A stretch of 64,000 bases of DNA from Mercenaria mercenaria (GCF_021730395.1 NC_069362.1:90102001-90166000), one strand, 5' to 3'. Shown: positions 47,391-59,589, counted from the first letter of the stretch. Made by a program: numbers and translations. Notes: a model not told the origin generated them from the sequence alone.

Positions 47391-50300
47391 TCATACACTG
47401 ATTGTTCTAAACACATTAAAACCACTGTGAGCTGTACTTAATATAACACCAGGTAACTGTTTATGCCAGTGTAACTCCTTAATGTCAGTCTGTCCTTGGT
47501 GAATAAACAACAACTGTGCTGGAACTTCCGGTTCCGTCTCTGAGGTACCAGCTGCTTCAGAGTCTTTTTCAACACCAAGATCCCACAAAGAGATTTGGTC
47601 ATCAGAACCTGCAGCAGCAAACACTGAACTGTCTGTTGGATGCCATTCTACTGAGGTGATTGGTGCTGTGTGATGTTTAAACAAAGCAGCTGCTTTGCCA
47701 TGCTGTAAATATAGAATAAAACTGATGTAACAGTATCAGGCATTTCTATAGATATATAGTGTTTTGTACACACTAAGCTACTCAAATGCTATCTTGTCAT
47801 TTTTTCTTCATGCATTTTTTTTTGTTTTAGGTGTAGAGACATTTTCTACAGTATTTCAGTGATATAATAGTGGGTACTTGAGCTAACCAATGTTCCTGGA
47901 TTCTGTACCAGTACAAACCTGTTCTTAAGAAACTGCTATCTTCTCCATATGAATCACAGATGGGAGACTTCACTTCAGACACAATATTCTTTATCAAATC
48001 ACCTCAGAGAACACAAGCCTTTCACGGAGACCAAACTCACAACCTTGTGATCTGTAGATCAGCATATTCCTTGTTAAGGTAAGTAGATGGGACTTAAAAC
48101 TTCAGTGCTGTGGAAGTTTTAAGTCACACATACACTAATAATCTTTAGGACATATTAAGACCTTCTAAGCTTCAACAAAAAAGGAAAATCTAAGGTGTCA
48201 CTATACCCAGTATTTCAAGCACCTGCAAAATTGCTGACCCTTGGAAAGCCAGCTGAATTGCTCCCCAACACAGAAGAATTTTACAAACCAAGCAAGATAT
48301 TCAAAATCCTGACAGTTTCTGTGATGGACAAGTGATTTCAAGGCCCATAACCTTAACCACAGAAGCCCTAGAAATCAAGAAACTACTGAATGAAACTATT
48401 TTAAAAATTGATGAAATGGAAGATTAATTATCTACCTCTAGTCCATCTACAGTTCAAGTTAAAATTCAACTTTTAATTTCTTCTACCTGAAACTGTCTTA
48501 AGTCCCAGACTTTTAGTATTCCATCATCTCCGCCCGAGACCAGGAATGGTTCACCTTTATTCCAGTGTATAACATTAATATCCCTATCATGAGCATCTTC
48601 TGTCGTCAGCATACATGCCTTGCTGGGGGCAGCTCTACAATCCCATATCCTAATACTTTTGTCAACTGAACATGAGGCAAATACCTGAAGAAATAAGGGA
48701 AAATCAGATTGAAAGCTGAAAACATTAATTAATCATAGTTTTCCTGCTTGTCAGTGAAAGTAACATCTAAGCATTTCAAAATATTCATTTCTTTGAAAAT
48801 CTCATGACTGGTCAAGACCAGGTCAAAAAAGGACAAAAAAATTAAAATGTTGAAACTGACAAAGGAAAATAAATAATCTGTAGGTTTCTTCCAAATGGAA
48901 GATAGATGTAAACATTTGTTTAAGCTAGACATGTGTCTGTAGGACACTTGTGTCCCCACTTCCTGTCACTGGTATGGTCATATGTTACTTGTTGCCAGTA
49001 AATCCTTAACAAAACCCCAGGTCCCCAATTTCACATGCTGAGTAGCAATCTTATAAAGTTTCATGACTCTTATACTAAAATACTTTTTGGGATACATGTG
49101 GCACAAACTTTTTGGCCCTTTAGTCAAGGACCATAACTCTGGTCTAGTCGAGTGAAATCCTAAACAGAAACACAGGTGCATAGCTTCAAGTGTTATATTA
49201 CAAAATCGTATAAGGTTTCATTACTAAGTTATATTGTTTTGGAGATATTTGCAACACATTCTTTTAGGCTTGATGCATATTTTGTTTACTAAGTCAGAGA
49301 CCATTACTCATTCTTTCTGAGTGAAATCCCAAACAAAACCCCAGGTGCAAAACTTCACATGCTGAATGATATCATTCCTAACTCTAGGTCAAATATTTTC
49401 TGAGATACATATGACACAACCTTTTAGGCTCTTTAACATTTTTTTTCATTAAGTCAAGGACCATAACTCTAGTCCGCCTAAGTGACATCCCAAATAAAAC
49501 CCGAGGTGCTTAACTTTACATACTGAATAACAACTCTTGTTTCATGACTCCAGGTCATGTACTGATTGAGCTATGTGTGACACAGAATTTCAGACCCTTA
49601 CACATATCAAAATGTTACACTGTCAAGGATCATGTCTTGTCTTATAGAGTGAAATACTTCAGGTGAAGTACTATATCTACAGATCTCTGAAGGTAAAAAA
49701 CAATATCTTACATTATCTTCATTTGGAGACCACTGAACATCCTCTACTGATGATGAGTGAGCACTGAAGGGCCGCTGGTCAACCTGCCACTTCCCTCCCT
49801 CTTGTGGAGTCCATAAATGTATATTCTTCTTACAATCACCTGTTAACAGTCTACCTTTAAAGACAAAACATTTTAATAAGTTTAACAAGATACACAATTC
49901 TCATTTTTATTTGTGGGTTTAACACCATAACAACACAGCTTTAGATAGTAGAAGAAAACCCCAGGTGCCTGTCTCAGCATTATTTGAGGCACAGACGACA
50001 ACCAGGATAGATCTAATAATCTTCCATAGAACAGCTGGATGTCTATGTTTCATGAAAGATTTCTACAACCCAAGTGAGGTTTTGAACCAATAGTGGTGAG
50101 GTGCAAGTGATCTGAAGCAGAGCAACAGATCCATGCATTTCAACGGGGTCTGCTTTCAACATGAAAGAAACTATAGCAGATAAAAATAAACAAAACTAGA
50201 AGATGCTTTTGTAAAAACGCACCAGTTTTCCCCAGTGCATAGTCGAATAGGCAAGAAGAAGTCAATAGGGGACATGAGAGAAAGTCAAAGAGACACTGAT

Positions 50301-53300
50301 GGTTGGCTGCAATAGGGATCATCTATTTGGCATGTCCAGTCATCCCACTAAGTTTCAACATTCTGGGCCTAGTGGTTCTCAAGTTATTGTTCAGGCTCCT
50401 GTGACCTTGACCTTTGATCAAGTGACCCCAAGTGATCGGAAAAGGTTTTCCATGTTCAGGCCACTGTGACCTTGACCTTTAACAGAGGGATTCCAAAATC
50501 AATAGTGGTCATCTACTTTGAATGATCAATCATCCTATGAAGTTTCAACATACTAGGTCAAGTGGTTCTCAAGTTACTGACCAGAAACAGTTCTCCATGT
50601 TTAGGCCCCTGTGACCTTGACCTTTAATACAGTGACCCCAAAATCAATAGGGGCTATCTACTTTGCATGAACAATCATCCTATGAAGTTTCAACATTCTG
50701 TGTCAAGTGGTTCTCAAGTTATTGATCGGAAATGGTTTTCAATGTTCAGACCCCTGTGACCTTGACCTTTAACAGAGTGACCCCAAAATCAATAGGGGTC
50801 ATCTACTCTGCATGACCAATCATCCTATGAAGTTTCAACATTCTGGGTCAAGTGGTTCTAAAGTTATTGACAGGAAATGGTTTTCAATGTTCAGGCTCCT
50901 GTGACCTTGACCTTTGATGGAGTGACCCCAAAAACAATAGGGGTCGTCTACTCCAGCAGCCCTACCATCATATGAAGTTTGAAGGTTCTAGGTCAAATGG
51001 TTCTCCAGTTATTGATCGGAAATGAAGTGTGACGTACGGACGGATGGACAGGGCAAAAACAATATGTCTCCCCCAGTGGGGGGGACATAATCAACGTTAC
51101 TTGATCACTATGACTTTTTTGTGTGTTTGGTTAAACTATTCACATGTCTTGTACACAGTTTTTGTGCAGCCACGGATACCTACTTGTCCATTCACTTAAG
51201 TATTTTATTGACACCATCGCCAAAATGCGCAAATTTCTTGTCAATATTCTTATTTAATGCAAATAATACACCGTTCAACTGTGTAAAAAATGTCATTCAA
51301 AATACTTTTCACATCCCGTTTTTCAACTGAAGTTGACTACTATGAAAGTAGTGAGTTATGACAGTTTAGCTGTTGTGTTTTTTTTTTGCTTTTAAGTCAC
51401 CATGAATTTGCTTTCTTTTCCACATATTGACACCATAGTGCATAGAGATACAACGAGCATCAACTTAAAGTCTGCTGGACATATATGATGATACACATGC
51501 ATCGGATGAGAATTGAATATTTTGATTCTACATATATATGAGTTTTAATAGGCATTAAAAGAAAATTCTATTGCGTACTTTGCAATTTGATTGGGTATTT
51601 ATGCAAATACGCAGCTTATATGTTGCCGTGCTTAATCATGCCGCCATAGAGACCCACCAGACCTCTTTTAAGTGATCTATTCTTATTCTTATTTTCTTCT
51701 TTTAAAAATTAGATCTACATATTAAATGCTGGGATCAAGCCATTCTTTTAAACATTTCTGTTCTATAAAACATTAATTTTATGCTGTATTTAACAGAATT
51801 ATATTCCTGATTCAAAGGTTACTAAAACTGACCATAAGACCTGTCTCAAAATACAGCCTTGCCATGGGTCTATTTCAAAGTTGTGGTCAGAAGCAACTAA
51901 TTAGGACCCTGGATATTTAACAACTATAACTATGCAAGTAGCTGACTGAGTAAAATTTTGCAACTTACAAGGAATAAATAACATATCATCCAAGACCTTA
52001 ACCACACACTCAAAGAGTCCCCCTGTATTTTGATCGCATAAACTAAAACAAGGCATACGTCTCCCTACAAAAGAAGACATTTTCTTTCCAATTTTCCAAA
52101 TTATATATTACCTGGGGATGTCTGTGCCCAGTCCATAGCATATCCTTCTACTTGGTGACCAGTAAATGTAAATATTGCTTCTGGGGATTCTTCATTTCTT
52201 GTGTAAGCACTCATAACATTTGGATCATCTACAGCCTGAAGGGGTCGTGAAAGGTCCCAGATGTGAACTTTGCCCTTATCTGACCATGTTGCTGCTACTG
52301 TTTTACCATTGTACTGCGTAGCCTGAAGTCATACCACTATTTTTCATAGTCATATAATTTTTTTTTTCTTTTATATTTATTACTGTAGGCTGATTTCTAT
52401 GAATCTATGCCAACCACATTTCAAAAAATATAGCAAGAAATATAGGAATTAATGTTAAAACTACAAGTTGAACTAACTGGATGTGCTCAATTTACATGTA
52501 CTGATCTTGAGCAAAATTTATATATTTAACTACGATTAAACAAAAGATTGGTAAAACCAGAAGACAGTCAATGTGTAAAGAGCACTCCTAGTACAAACAA
52601 GAGCACCGCCTTGCGGGTGCTGACGCTCATCTGATTTTTTTTGTATAATAGAAATATTGTCCTACCCATGATTTTCTAAGTCTAAAAAGGGCCATCATTC
52701 TTGCAAAAAGCAGGATAGAGTTATGTTTCTTGATGTACAGTGTCCACTTATGATGGTGAAAAACTGTTGCAAGTTTTAAAGCAATAGCTTTGATAGTTTA
52801 TGAGAAAAGTTGACTTAAACATAATATTCAACCAAGAAAATGATTTTTCTAAGTCCAAAAGGGGCAATAATTATTGCAAAAAGCAGGATGGAGTTATGTT
52901 GCTTGCTGTACAGGGTCAGCTTATGATGGTGAACAAGTGTTACAAGTTTCAAAGCAATAGCTTTGATAGTTTAAGAGAAAAAGTTTACCTAAACATAAAA
53001 CTTAACCAAGAAATCTGATATTTTCTAAGTCCAAAAGGGGCCATAAATCTTGCAAAAAGCAGGATGGAGTTATGTTTCTTGCTGTACAGGGTCAGCCTAT
53101 GATGGTGACCAAGTGTTGCAAGTTTTAAAGCAATAGCTTTGATAGTTTAGGATTAAAGCTGACCTAAACATAAAACTTAACCAAGAAAACTGATTTTCTA
53201 AGTCCAAAAGGGGCAATAATTCTTGCAAAAAGCAAGATGGAGTTATGTTTCTTGATGTACAGGGTCTGCTTATGATGGTGAACAAGTATTCCAAGTTTCA

Positions 53301-56300
53301 AAGCAATAGCTTTGATAGTTTAGGAGAAAAATTGACCTAAACATAAAACTTAACCAAGAAATCTGATATTTTCTAAGTACAAAAGGGGCCATAAATCTTG
53401 CAAAAAGCAAGATGGAGTTATGTTTCTTGCTATACAGGGTCAGCTTATGATGGTGAACAAGTATTCCAAGTTTCAAAGCAATAGCTTTGATAGTTTAGGA
53501 GAAAAGCTGACCTAAACATAAAACTTAACCAGGCAACGCCGACAACCGCTCAAGTGATGACAATAACTCATCATTTTTTTTCAAAAAATCAGATGAGCTA
53601 AAAATGTTTAACAAGTGCATAATCTCTGTTTATAAACAGTTAACACAATGACAAATTACACTCTCTACAAAGTCTGGTGTTTTCTTTCCAACTAGACTAG
53701 ACTTTTTAAGTAAACCAGTCTCTTCAATGCAACAAGCTTCTAACAAAGTCAATCCCAGTCACTTTCTTTGCTCAACAGAATCCGTATACTATTATTATTA
53801 GCGGCAGGCTTTAAATCAAAACTTCAATAGATACAAAATTTACCCTTATTCTATTTATAGATCCTGAAGGATGGTTTAGGACAGCTGTTTCCAGTTCTGG
53901 CTCATCTTCGCCCTCACTTTCACTGCTTTCCTCATCATCTTCATCATCCTCTACATCTTTAGCTTTACCTGTACGATTCATAGAGCTCATTTTCATCACA
54001 ATCAGGTGGTTTGACTTGCCTCTCTGTGCCTGTGTTCCCGCTGCAATATAACATGTGAGTGGAAACTCCTCTCTGTTCTCTCCAAGGCTGTCTTGCAAGA
54101 CATCAAAACTCAGACATGGTGCACCTAGCCAAAAAAGAAAGGATACAAAAACTGATAAAACTTCAACAAAACAAGCTTAGAAAAGAATGGATCCACAATC
54201 CACTTTCTAGTAACTATATTCTAAAATACCCATAAGTCCTTGTGCCCCCTAAAATGATTACCAGTTATATATTGTTAACATTTGCCAAGCTCCTTTTTGT
54301 TTATCTCCCTGTTTTCTTTTTGTTTCCATCAAGATCCATTAACTGAATCCTCAATCAATTCCTTGAAGTGACTGTGACTGGATTTCATTTTTGGCTCTCC
54401 GCTTGATGGTCGAAATATTTCCAAGTATTCTCTCGAAATTCACTTCATGATTGTCATAACTATTTAAATACTTCAATCAGTTTATCATCTGTTGGAAATC
54501 TTAAAATTCAAGTAGAAAACCTACAGCTTCAGTTTTTTTACCTTTAGCCTGCTGGCAGCAAGTGATTTTGCCTTTGCGACCAGTGCAGACCAAGATCAGC
54601 CTGCACCTACTGATCATGGTTTGCACTGTCCTCTATTCAGTCCATAAATTTTCAGTGAACACTCATTTGAATAATAAGTGGTACTGCCAAAACTGAGTGA
54701 TGGACCACTCCATTTTAGAAATTCAGCAGGGTAAAGATTAATAACTAAAAAAATCTAACATAGTATGCAGTTTTCTACATCATATACATTTTGAAGATTT
54801 TGAATACATGCATATGAATTTAACAGATTGAAAAAAGTAAAATGTTTATTTAACTATTAAATTTTAGTACGCAAAAACACTAAGCGTGCTGAACTTAGAA
54901 TCTCAATGCTGCTGACTTCAGTCTTTGATTTTGAGTTCAAGCATCAAATGAAAAATTGCACATCTTAGATTAACAAATACATGTTGACAGGCATTATAAT
55001 GTTTTGAATTAGGTATTTTACAAATTCAATTGCATATTCCTTTTCCCATGAAAAACCAGGCAACACAGTAAGTGCAACATTAGTACTCACAACAACTCTT
55101 CTTTCGTTCCTTTTTACATTAAATTTATAATTGTCAATTGAACTATAGGATTTTCCTGACAATCCCACTTGAATCTGATTTTGTTCAATTAAATTACAAG
55201 GACAACTAATCTGAATTAATATACCAGTTATCAAACAAGATAGCGTTGATACATTGGCTTGGCCATGATAAAGTGAATATTTTGTTTTATGAATTTGTTA
55301 TCTTCCAAACTCAGTGTTTGAACTTAATACAATAATGTTTTTTGTATAGTTCATAACCCAAGCTTTCTGGAAATGTATGGTTTTGTATACCTGACTTTAT
55401 ATCTAGAATGAAGAAAATAGCATAATATGACTTAAAACGGCCATTTTTTTTCAAGAAATTTATGTTGCAAAATAAAAATGTTGTGTTTCTGAAAGCTGTA
55501 AAACATACACTGTGATTTGTTAATTGTGAAGTTTTGATTTTCCTAATAAGAAATTATTTTCAGTTTAAAGCACTTTTACAGAATCAAAATTGGACCAAAA
55601 CTGATAATTGAATAGTTATAATTTGTATAAAAGTGTACCTTTGTTATAAGTTTTGAGTTTTTCACCTACTATTTCTAAGAGAAAGACAAAGTTAACAAAG
55701 TAAAAGTAATAGATTTGTAAATAAATGACTGTCACTGGGTGTATAAAACATATAACTTCAAATATCTAGTTAACACTACTACATAAAGCGCCTGAATATT
55801 TTCTACGGACAGATTCAAAATTTTACAATTTTTGTATACCGTATATTCCATCATGTCCATAAGCCCATAATTACAAGCAGTGGCAAGGAAACATTTGTAG
55901 TAACTTTATAATAAAATACACTGTTTTAGTTTCAGGCAGTAGCTTGCATTTATCACTGAGTATAATTTGGAGCAACAACTTCTTCCTGTATGTTCGACCT
56001 CTAGATAGCCCTACACGGGTTGTCTAGGGATCTGGTAGCTGGACCTCTAGACTCCGGGTCTAGAGAGGTCTGGTCACCGGACCCATAGCCGCCGGCTAAA
56101 ATTATGGAAGTGTCTATTTGCACGACTGTCATAATTATTTTTCTTATCTGCATGACGATCATGTCCATTATGTTTCGCCGTGTGAGTAACGAAAATAATC
56201 GGCACGACTGTCGTTCAAATAATGAAAATAATCGGCACGACGGTCGTGTGGATAAGGAAAATTATCGGCACGACCGTCGTGGGGATAGCCTTGGCCTAAA

Positions 56301-56520
56301 ATTATATGAAAGGTCCTATATGAAAAGCACCTGTTTGAGCTTGGTGGTACATGACATATGCCGACTCATCGCAGACAAGTTCCTCGTCCTCTTTCAACGG
56401 TTGTCCAGGAAGATAAGCTTCTTTCGGACCCTGGTAATCTTCATCTTCTTCCATATCTGACCCAGAATCTTCATCCTCGACCATTTCTTCCTCGCTTATG
56501 TTTTCATCCATTTCTGACAT
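47391..56520 (-). CDS. GRWD1: GRWD1, glutamate-rich WD40 repeat protein (complete, six coding exons)
   Basis: Nucleolar WD40 protein (yeast Rrb1) that escorts ribosomal protein L3 and binds histones, acting in 60S ribosome assembly and chromatin. Coding exons: 56331-56520, 53844-54124, 52112-52322, 49712-49854, 48487-48684 and 47391-47702. All introns are GT-AG and the phases agree, giving 444 residues, close to human GRWD1 (446). The N-terminus is acidic ([20 protein letters not shown]). Then comes the histone-binding N-terminal motif [19 protein letters not shown], which spans exons 1-2, and a second acidic run ([20 protein letters not shown]) at the end of the second exon. WD repeats follow, with [35 protein letters not shown] and QISLWDLG. 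It ends FNVFRTISV. Introns 1-4 carry unrelated repeats. No disabling change is seen and the gene looks functional. Start chosen as the only upstream Met, next to a GC-rich promoter. Confidence 0.97.
48980..49600. repeat. Tandem repeat in GRWD1 intron 4
   Basis: Three to four diverged units of roughly 160 bp share TCAAGGACCATAACTCT, GTGAAATCCCAAACAAAACC, CCAGGTGCAAAACTTCAC and GACACAACCTTTTAGGC. They run up to exon 4 (which starts at 49712). Confidence 0.75.
50310..51090. repeat. Tandem repeat element E6 in GRWD1 intron 3
   Basis: About six units of 118-122 bp share CCTGTGACCTTGACCTTT, GTGACCCCAAAATCAATAGG, CCTATGAAGTTTCAACATTC and AAGTGGTTCTCAAGTTATTG. The right end is GACGGATGGACAGGGCAAAA followed by a CCCCCAGTGGGGG hairpin and ACATAAT. 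Confidence 0.85.
52590..53605. mobile_element. Tandem-core element E4 in GRWD1 intron 2
   Basis: It begins AACAAGAGCACCGCCTTGCGG and ends TCAGATGAGCTAAAAAT. GCTCATCTGA (52625-52634) pairs exactly with TCAGATGAGC (53589-53598). The core holds about five units of roughly 180 bp (TCTAAGTCCAAAAGGGGC, TTGCAAAAAGCAGGATGGAG, AAAGCAATAGCTTTGATAG). The frame layout is that of E1-E3 but the core sequence is unrelated. Confidence 0.85.
54541..54737. mobile_element. TTAA-type MITE, family M1, in GRWD1 intron 1
   Basis: CCTTTAGCCTGCTGGCAGC at the left and TTCAGCAGGGTAAAGA at the right, followed by TTAA (54738-54741); the left flank is TTTA. The middle matches the 3439-3620 copy (TTTTCAGTGAACACTC; CCATTTTAGAAATTCAGCAG). 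Confidence 0.78.
56090..56300. repeat. CpG-rich 33-bp palindromic repeat beside GRWD1 exon 1
   Basis: Three direct units of about 33 bp (56190-56288) start GAAAATWATCGGCACGAC, and each contains the palindrome CACGACNGTCGTG or a variant. One inverted, diverged unit lies at about 56117-56146. The block is bracketed by GGCTAAAATTATGG (about 56094) and GGCCTAAAATTATATG (about 56293). It lies in GRWD1 intron 1, ending about 30 bp from the exon 1 donor. The plus-strand frame through it is explained by the repeat. Confidence 0.75.
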
Positions 56521-56612
56521 GCTGTTTCCGGTTTTAAAATGTCCTTGACCTTCAGAGTACAGTAATAATCCAATCGGATTTTCGGATTTTGCCTTCGATA
56601 CATATAAACAAT
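56521..56612. promoter_or_regulatory. Likely bidirectional promoter of GRWD1 and a divergent transcript
   Basis: Only 92 bp separate the GRWD1 start codon from a plus-strand ATG. The interval has an ETS-type TTTCCGG (about 56525), a CCAAT box (56570-56574) and no TATA box. The plus-strand start lies in CAATATGGCGG, which resembles a YY1 site. These are standard parts of housekeeping divergent promoters. Confidence 0.6.
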
Positions 56613-56638
56613 ATGGCGGAGCAAGTGTGGAATGAAAG
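56613..56638 (+). CDS. Candidate first exon of a divergent gene, product unknown
   Basis: ATG GCG GAG ... reads MAEQVWNE followed by AG|GTAAAC, a good donor. The short exon leaves two bases of a codon. I could not find the next exon in the window, so the ATG may instead be only part of a YY1-like element. Confidence 0.3.
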
Positions 56639-56644
56639 GTAAAC

Positions 56645-57630
56645 TGGGAACAAAATTAGGTCAATTTGTGAATTAATTATGACATTTGCTAACACAGTAT
56701 ATGTAGTTCATTTCTCTATTTCATTTTTGATCATTATAATGTAGAATTTTCGCTGTTATACACAGAAACTTACTGCATGATCTATAACAAGTGAAATATT
56801 TTCTTGCAGTTGAGCTCATAATGACAGATTTAATTTTTACTGATACAGCCCGTTACTATAAATATATCTGGTAGTCTCGTTTTAATAGGAGTCACAGCTG
56901 TATGTCAACTTACACTGCTAATCATTAGCAAATGACACTAGTCCAACTAGTTTGATGCGATCCTAGGAAATATTGAGTTGTTTTTCTTCTGGGCAATATC
57001 TCCACTCGCGTCAAACACTCAAAAGATCAAAATAGTGGATGAAATTTTCAATGAAATTTCCATCGCTGCCGATTTAGGCTTAAATGCTGATTTGTTGCGC
57101 ATGTGAGATAAATTCAAATAAACATGTATGTATCAAAAGGGGATTGAATTCGTCCTCATTGATTTATAAAATTATATAAAAATTAGGTAAATTTCCAAAA
57201 TTACAAATTTGCTGGTGATTTAAACCTATGTTTGTACTCTTCACGATTAATGTTTACTGCATCTACACGACAATATGCGCAAGCGATAAAACAATTACTT
57301 TACATGACTGTGTACTTTGATTTTAATATATCCTCATGATTTTGGTCCTTCGAAGTTTTGACGGTTACATTGCCCGTCGCAAATATAAAACAATTTGACC
57401 ATAAAATTATTTTGACAACAAAGTTAATGACACATGATAGTCAGATTAATTCCGGCTACCATAGGGTTAGTGTTAGGTAATATCCATTAAGTTATGGCCT
57501 AACCTCATTTATTTACCAAACCAGTGTCAAGCCAAAACATTCGTGCCCTAACACTTGTGACAAACCTGATGTCATGTGAAGTTTGAAGCATGTGTTTAGG
57601 CGTGAAAAAATTGTTTGTTTCTGGTATCCC
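56645..57630. other. No gene seen
   Basis: AT-rich sequence downstream of the divergent start. It may be intron of that gene; no internal exon was recognised. Confidence 0.4.
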
Positions 57631-57633
57631 GAT

Positions 57634-58263
57634 TGTCACAGGGTGAGAAAAATGTGCAGTCAGTCCAGGGCTCAAACCCGGGACCCCTCGCTTACAATGG
57701 TGCTAACCGGCTGCCTGTCACATTTTCACCCCGAACGTGACCAAGTCCGTACCGTGACATACACCCCCACAAATTGGAAACTCATCCTCGAGTTCCTGAG
57801 GTATATAATATTGCATGCGTCGTAAGACTGACCAAGCAAGCATGCCACAGTCCCATGGGCGCCAAATGTCACAGGGTGAGAAAAATGTGCAGTCAGTCCA
57901 GAGCTCAAACCCGGGACCCCTCGCTTACAGGGCAAGTGCTCTACCGACTGAGCTAACCAGCTGCCTGACACATATTCTCCCCTTACGTGACCAAGTGCGT
58001 ACCGTGACATAACCCCCACAAATTGGAAACTCGTCTTCGAGTTCTGGAGGTATATGATATTGCATGCATCATAAGACTGACCAAGCAAGCATGCCCGTTC
58101 TCGTGTTGGGCGCCAAATGTCACAGGGTGAGAAAAATGTGCAGTCAGTCCGGGGCTCGAACCTGGGGCCTCTCGCTTACAGGGTGAGTGCTCTACCGACT
58201 CTCAGCTAACTGGCTGCCTGACACATCTTCTCCCCTAACGTGACTAAGTTCGTACCGTGACAT
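57634..58263 (-). repeat. Tandem repeat with tRNA-Thr-like units (SINE-type)
   Basis: Three units start TGTCACAGGGTGAGAAAAAT at 57634, 57867 and 58118. On the minus strand units 2 and 3 contain a tRNA-like body: A box AGCTCAGTCGGTAGAGCAC (57936-57954), an anticodon arm CTTGC-CCTGTAA-GCGAG suggesting TGT (Thr), and a B box GGGTTTGAGC or GGTTCGAGCC (57901-57912, 58153-58165). Unit 1 lacks the A-box part. The acceptor stems do not pair as in a true tRNA. A tRNA-derived SINE or satellite is more likely than functional tRNA genes. Confidence 0.75.
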
Positions 58264-59375
58264 GATCTACACTAAATTTTTGGCCTGACCCTAAACGTTT
58301 TTATGGCCTTTGAGAATATCTTTTTCAACTTTTTAACAAAAAGTTGCAAAAGTGAAAACTGCCCTTTTTGTGCTTCAAACATGGTCAGTGATGTTAGAAA
58401 TTAACTTACTGATGCTCTAAAGGCATAATCCCTTATTTGTGCACATTAATATAACACCTTTGTCAGTTATAAGATTATGTTTTAGCTGATAATTTATATA
58501 CAGTAATACAGTATGACATTGTATATTTATTTAAAAGGACATTAAAGCAAAAATAACGGATGACTGAGGTACATAAACAGAAAGTTTTGACATACATTTG
58601 AAGCTCTGAGTATTTTGAACATGCAGTTCTTGAAACTGCGGTAATCATACACTGTCAACAATCTTTGTATTTTCATTGTCGCGTAAAATCTTGTATTAAC
58701 CTTAAGTGTGTCAACTAGAAAAAGAACATATATTATACCTGCAAAATTAAAGGATGGATTTTGAGCCTATCAGGGATGTAGCTTTACCAGTTTTAAAGTT
58801 AGGTTTTTTTGAAAGGGGGAATCCCCTTCTGCTGGTGGGGGCCCGGGGACCCTCCAAGGAAATTCCTAGCAAGAGCAAACAGAAATTGTAACATCTGATA
58901 TGTGACTTTTCATATTATATGCTCCTTAATGCTAGAACAGAATATTCAGCAATAGCTTGGAGTACACACTCTGTAATTAAGAAGTCAACATTTTGCTTAA
59001 GGAGATAACCATTAACTTTAAAGATGGTGGGTCTGGGAGGAAAAGGGGCCTAGCAGTCTTGGAAGAGGTTTAATTATTTACAATTACTGTTAATATATAA
59101 GTTAATATTGTTATATGAAATCTGCAGATTGATGTAAATTTAAAGTAACCATCACAAAACAGATGTGAAAATGTGTAGTAGGTACAAGGTATTAAAAATC
59201 AGAACTTGAAAAATCTTCAGACAATCGACTAAAGTTCTAGTATGATTGGAAGTAATTTTGAGTAATGAGTTCAAGCTGCAGTTTTCATTAAAAAGAATAT
59301 TGGACGTCTGTGCTTCAGCTGAAGCCAAATTAATTACCGGTACAGGTAAAAGAACATTAACAGCTGAGAGAACAG
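58264..59375. other. No gene seen
   Basis: AT-rich sequence with one GC-rich repeat-like patch near 58800-58860 (GGTGGGGGCCCGGGGACC). Nothing else recognised. Confidence 0.4.
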
Positions 59376-59379
59376 TTAA

Positions 59380-59585
59380 CCTTTAGCATGCTAGATAAAT
59401 TGTCGTCTGCTGGAAATGTCGTCTGCTAAAATTGTAAAGTTCATTCAATTTGCTCCAAAATTGGAAGAAATATTGTCAGAGTAGCAAACAGCTTGGAACC
59501 TGATCAGACGCCGATTTAATCGGCGTCTGATCTGGTTCCAAGTTGTTTGCATAGGCTGTTAAATTCGCCTGCAGCAGGCTAAGGG
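59380..59585. mobile_element. TTAA-flanked MITE with a 51-bp central palindrome
   Basis: It starts CCTTTAGCATGCTAG and ends CAGCAGGCTAAGGG, with TTAA at 59376-59379 and 59586-59589. The centre (59492-59542) is a nearly perfect palindrome around CGCCGATTTAATCGGCG, containing TTGGAACCTGATCAGACG and its complement with one difference. Confidence 0.8.
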
Positions 59586-59589
59586 TTAA

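Noticed and set aside
53097-53476. Two similar minus-strand frames of 65-68 codons
   Set aside because: They are translations of adjacent units of element E4, including unit-to-unit duplication.
56104-56460. 118-codon plus-strand frame with a hydrophobic start and 11-residue repeats
   Set aside because: The repeats come from the 33-bp palindromic DNA repeat, and the 3' part is antisense to GRWD1 exon 1.
57726-58088. 120-codon minus-strand frame
   Set aside because: It spans two units of the tRNA-like tandem repeat, so its internal repetition is DNA-level.
57903-58219. Functional tRNA-Thr genes
   Set aside because: A and B boxes are present but acceptor stems do not pair, position 33 is C rather than T, and the units sit in a repeat.
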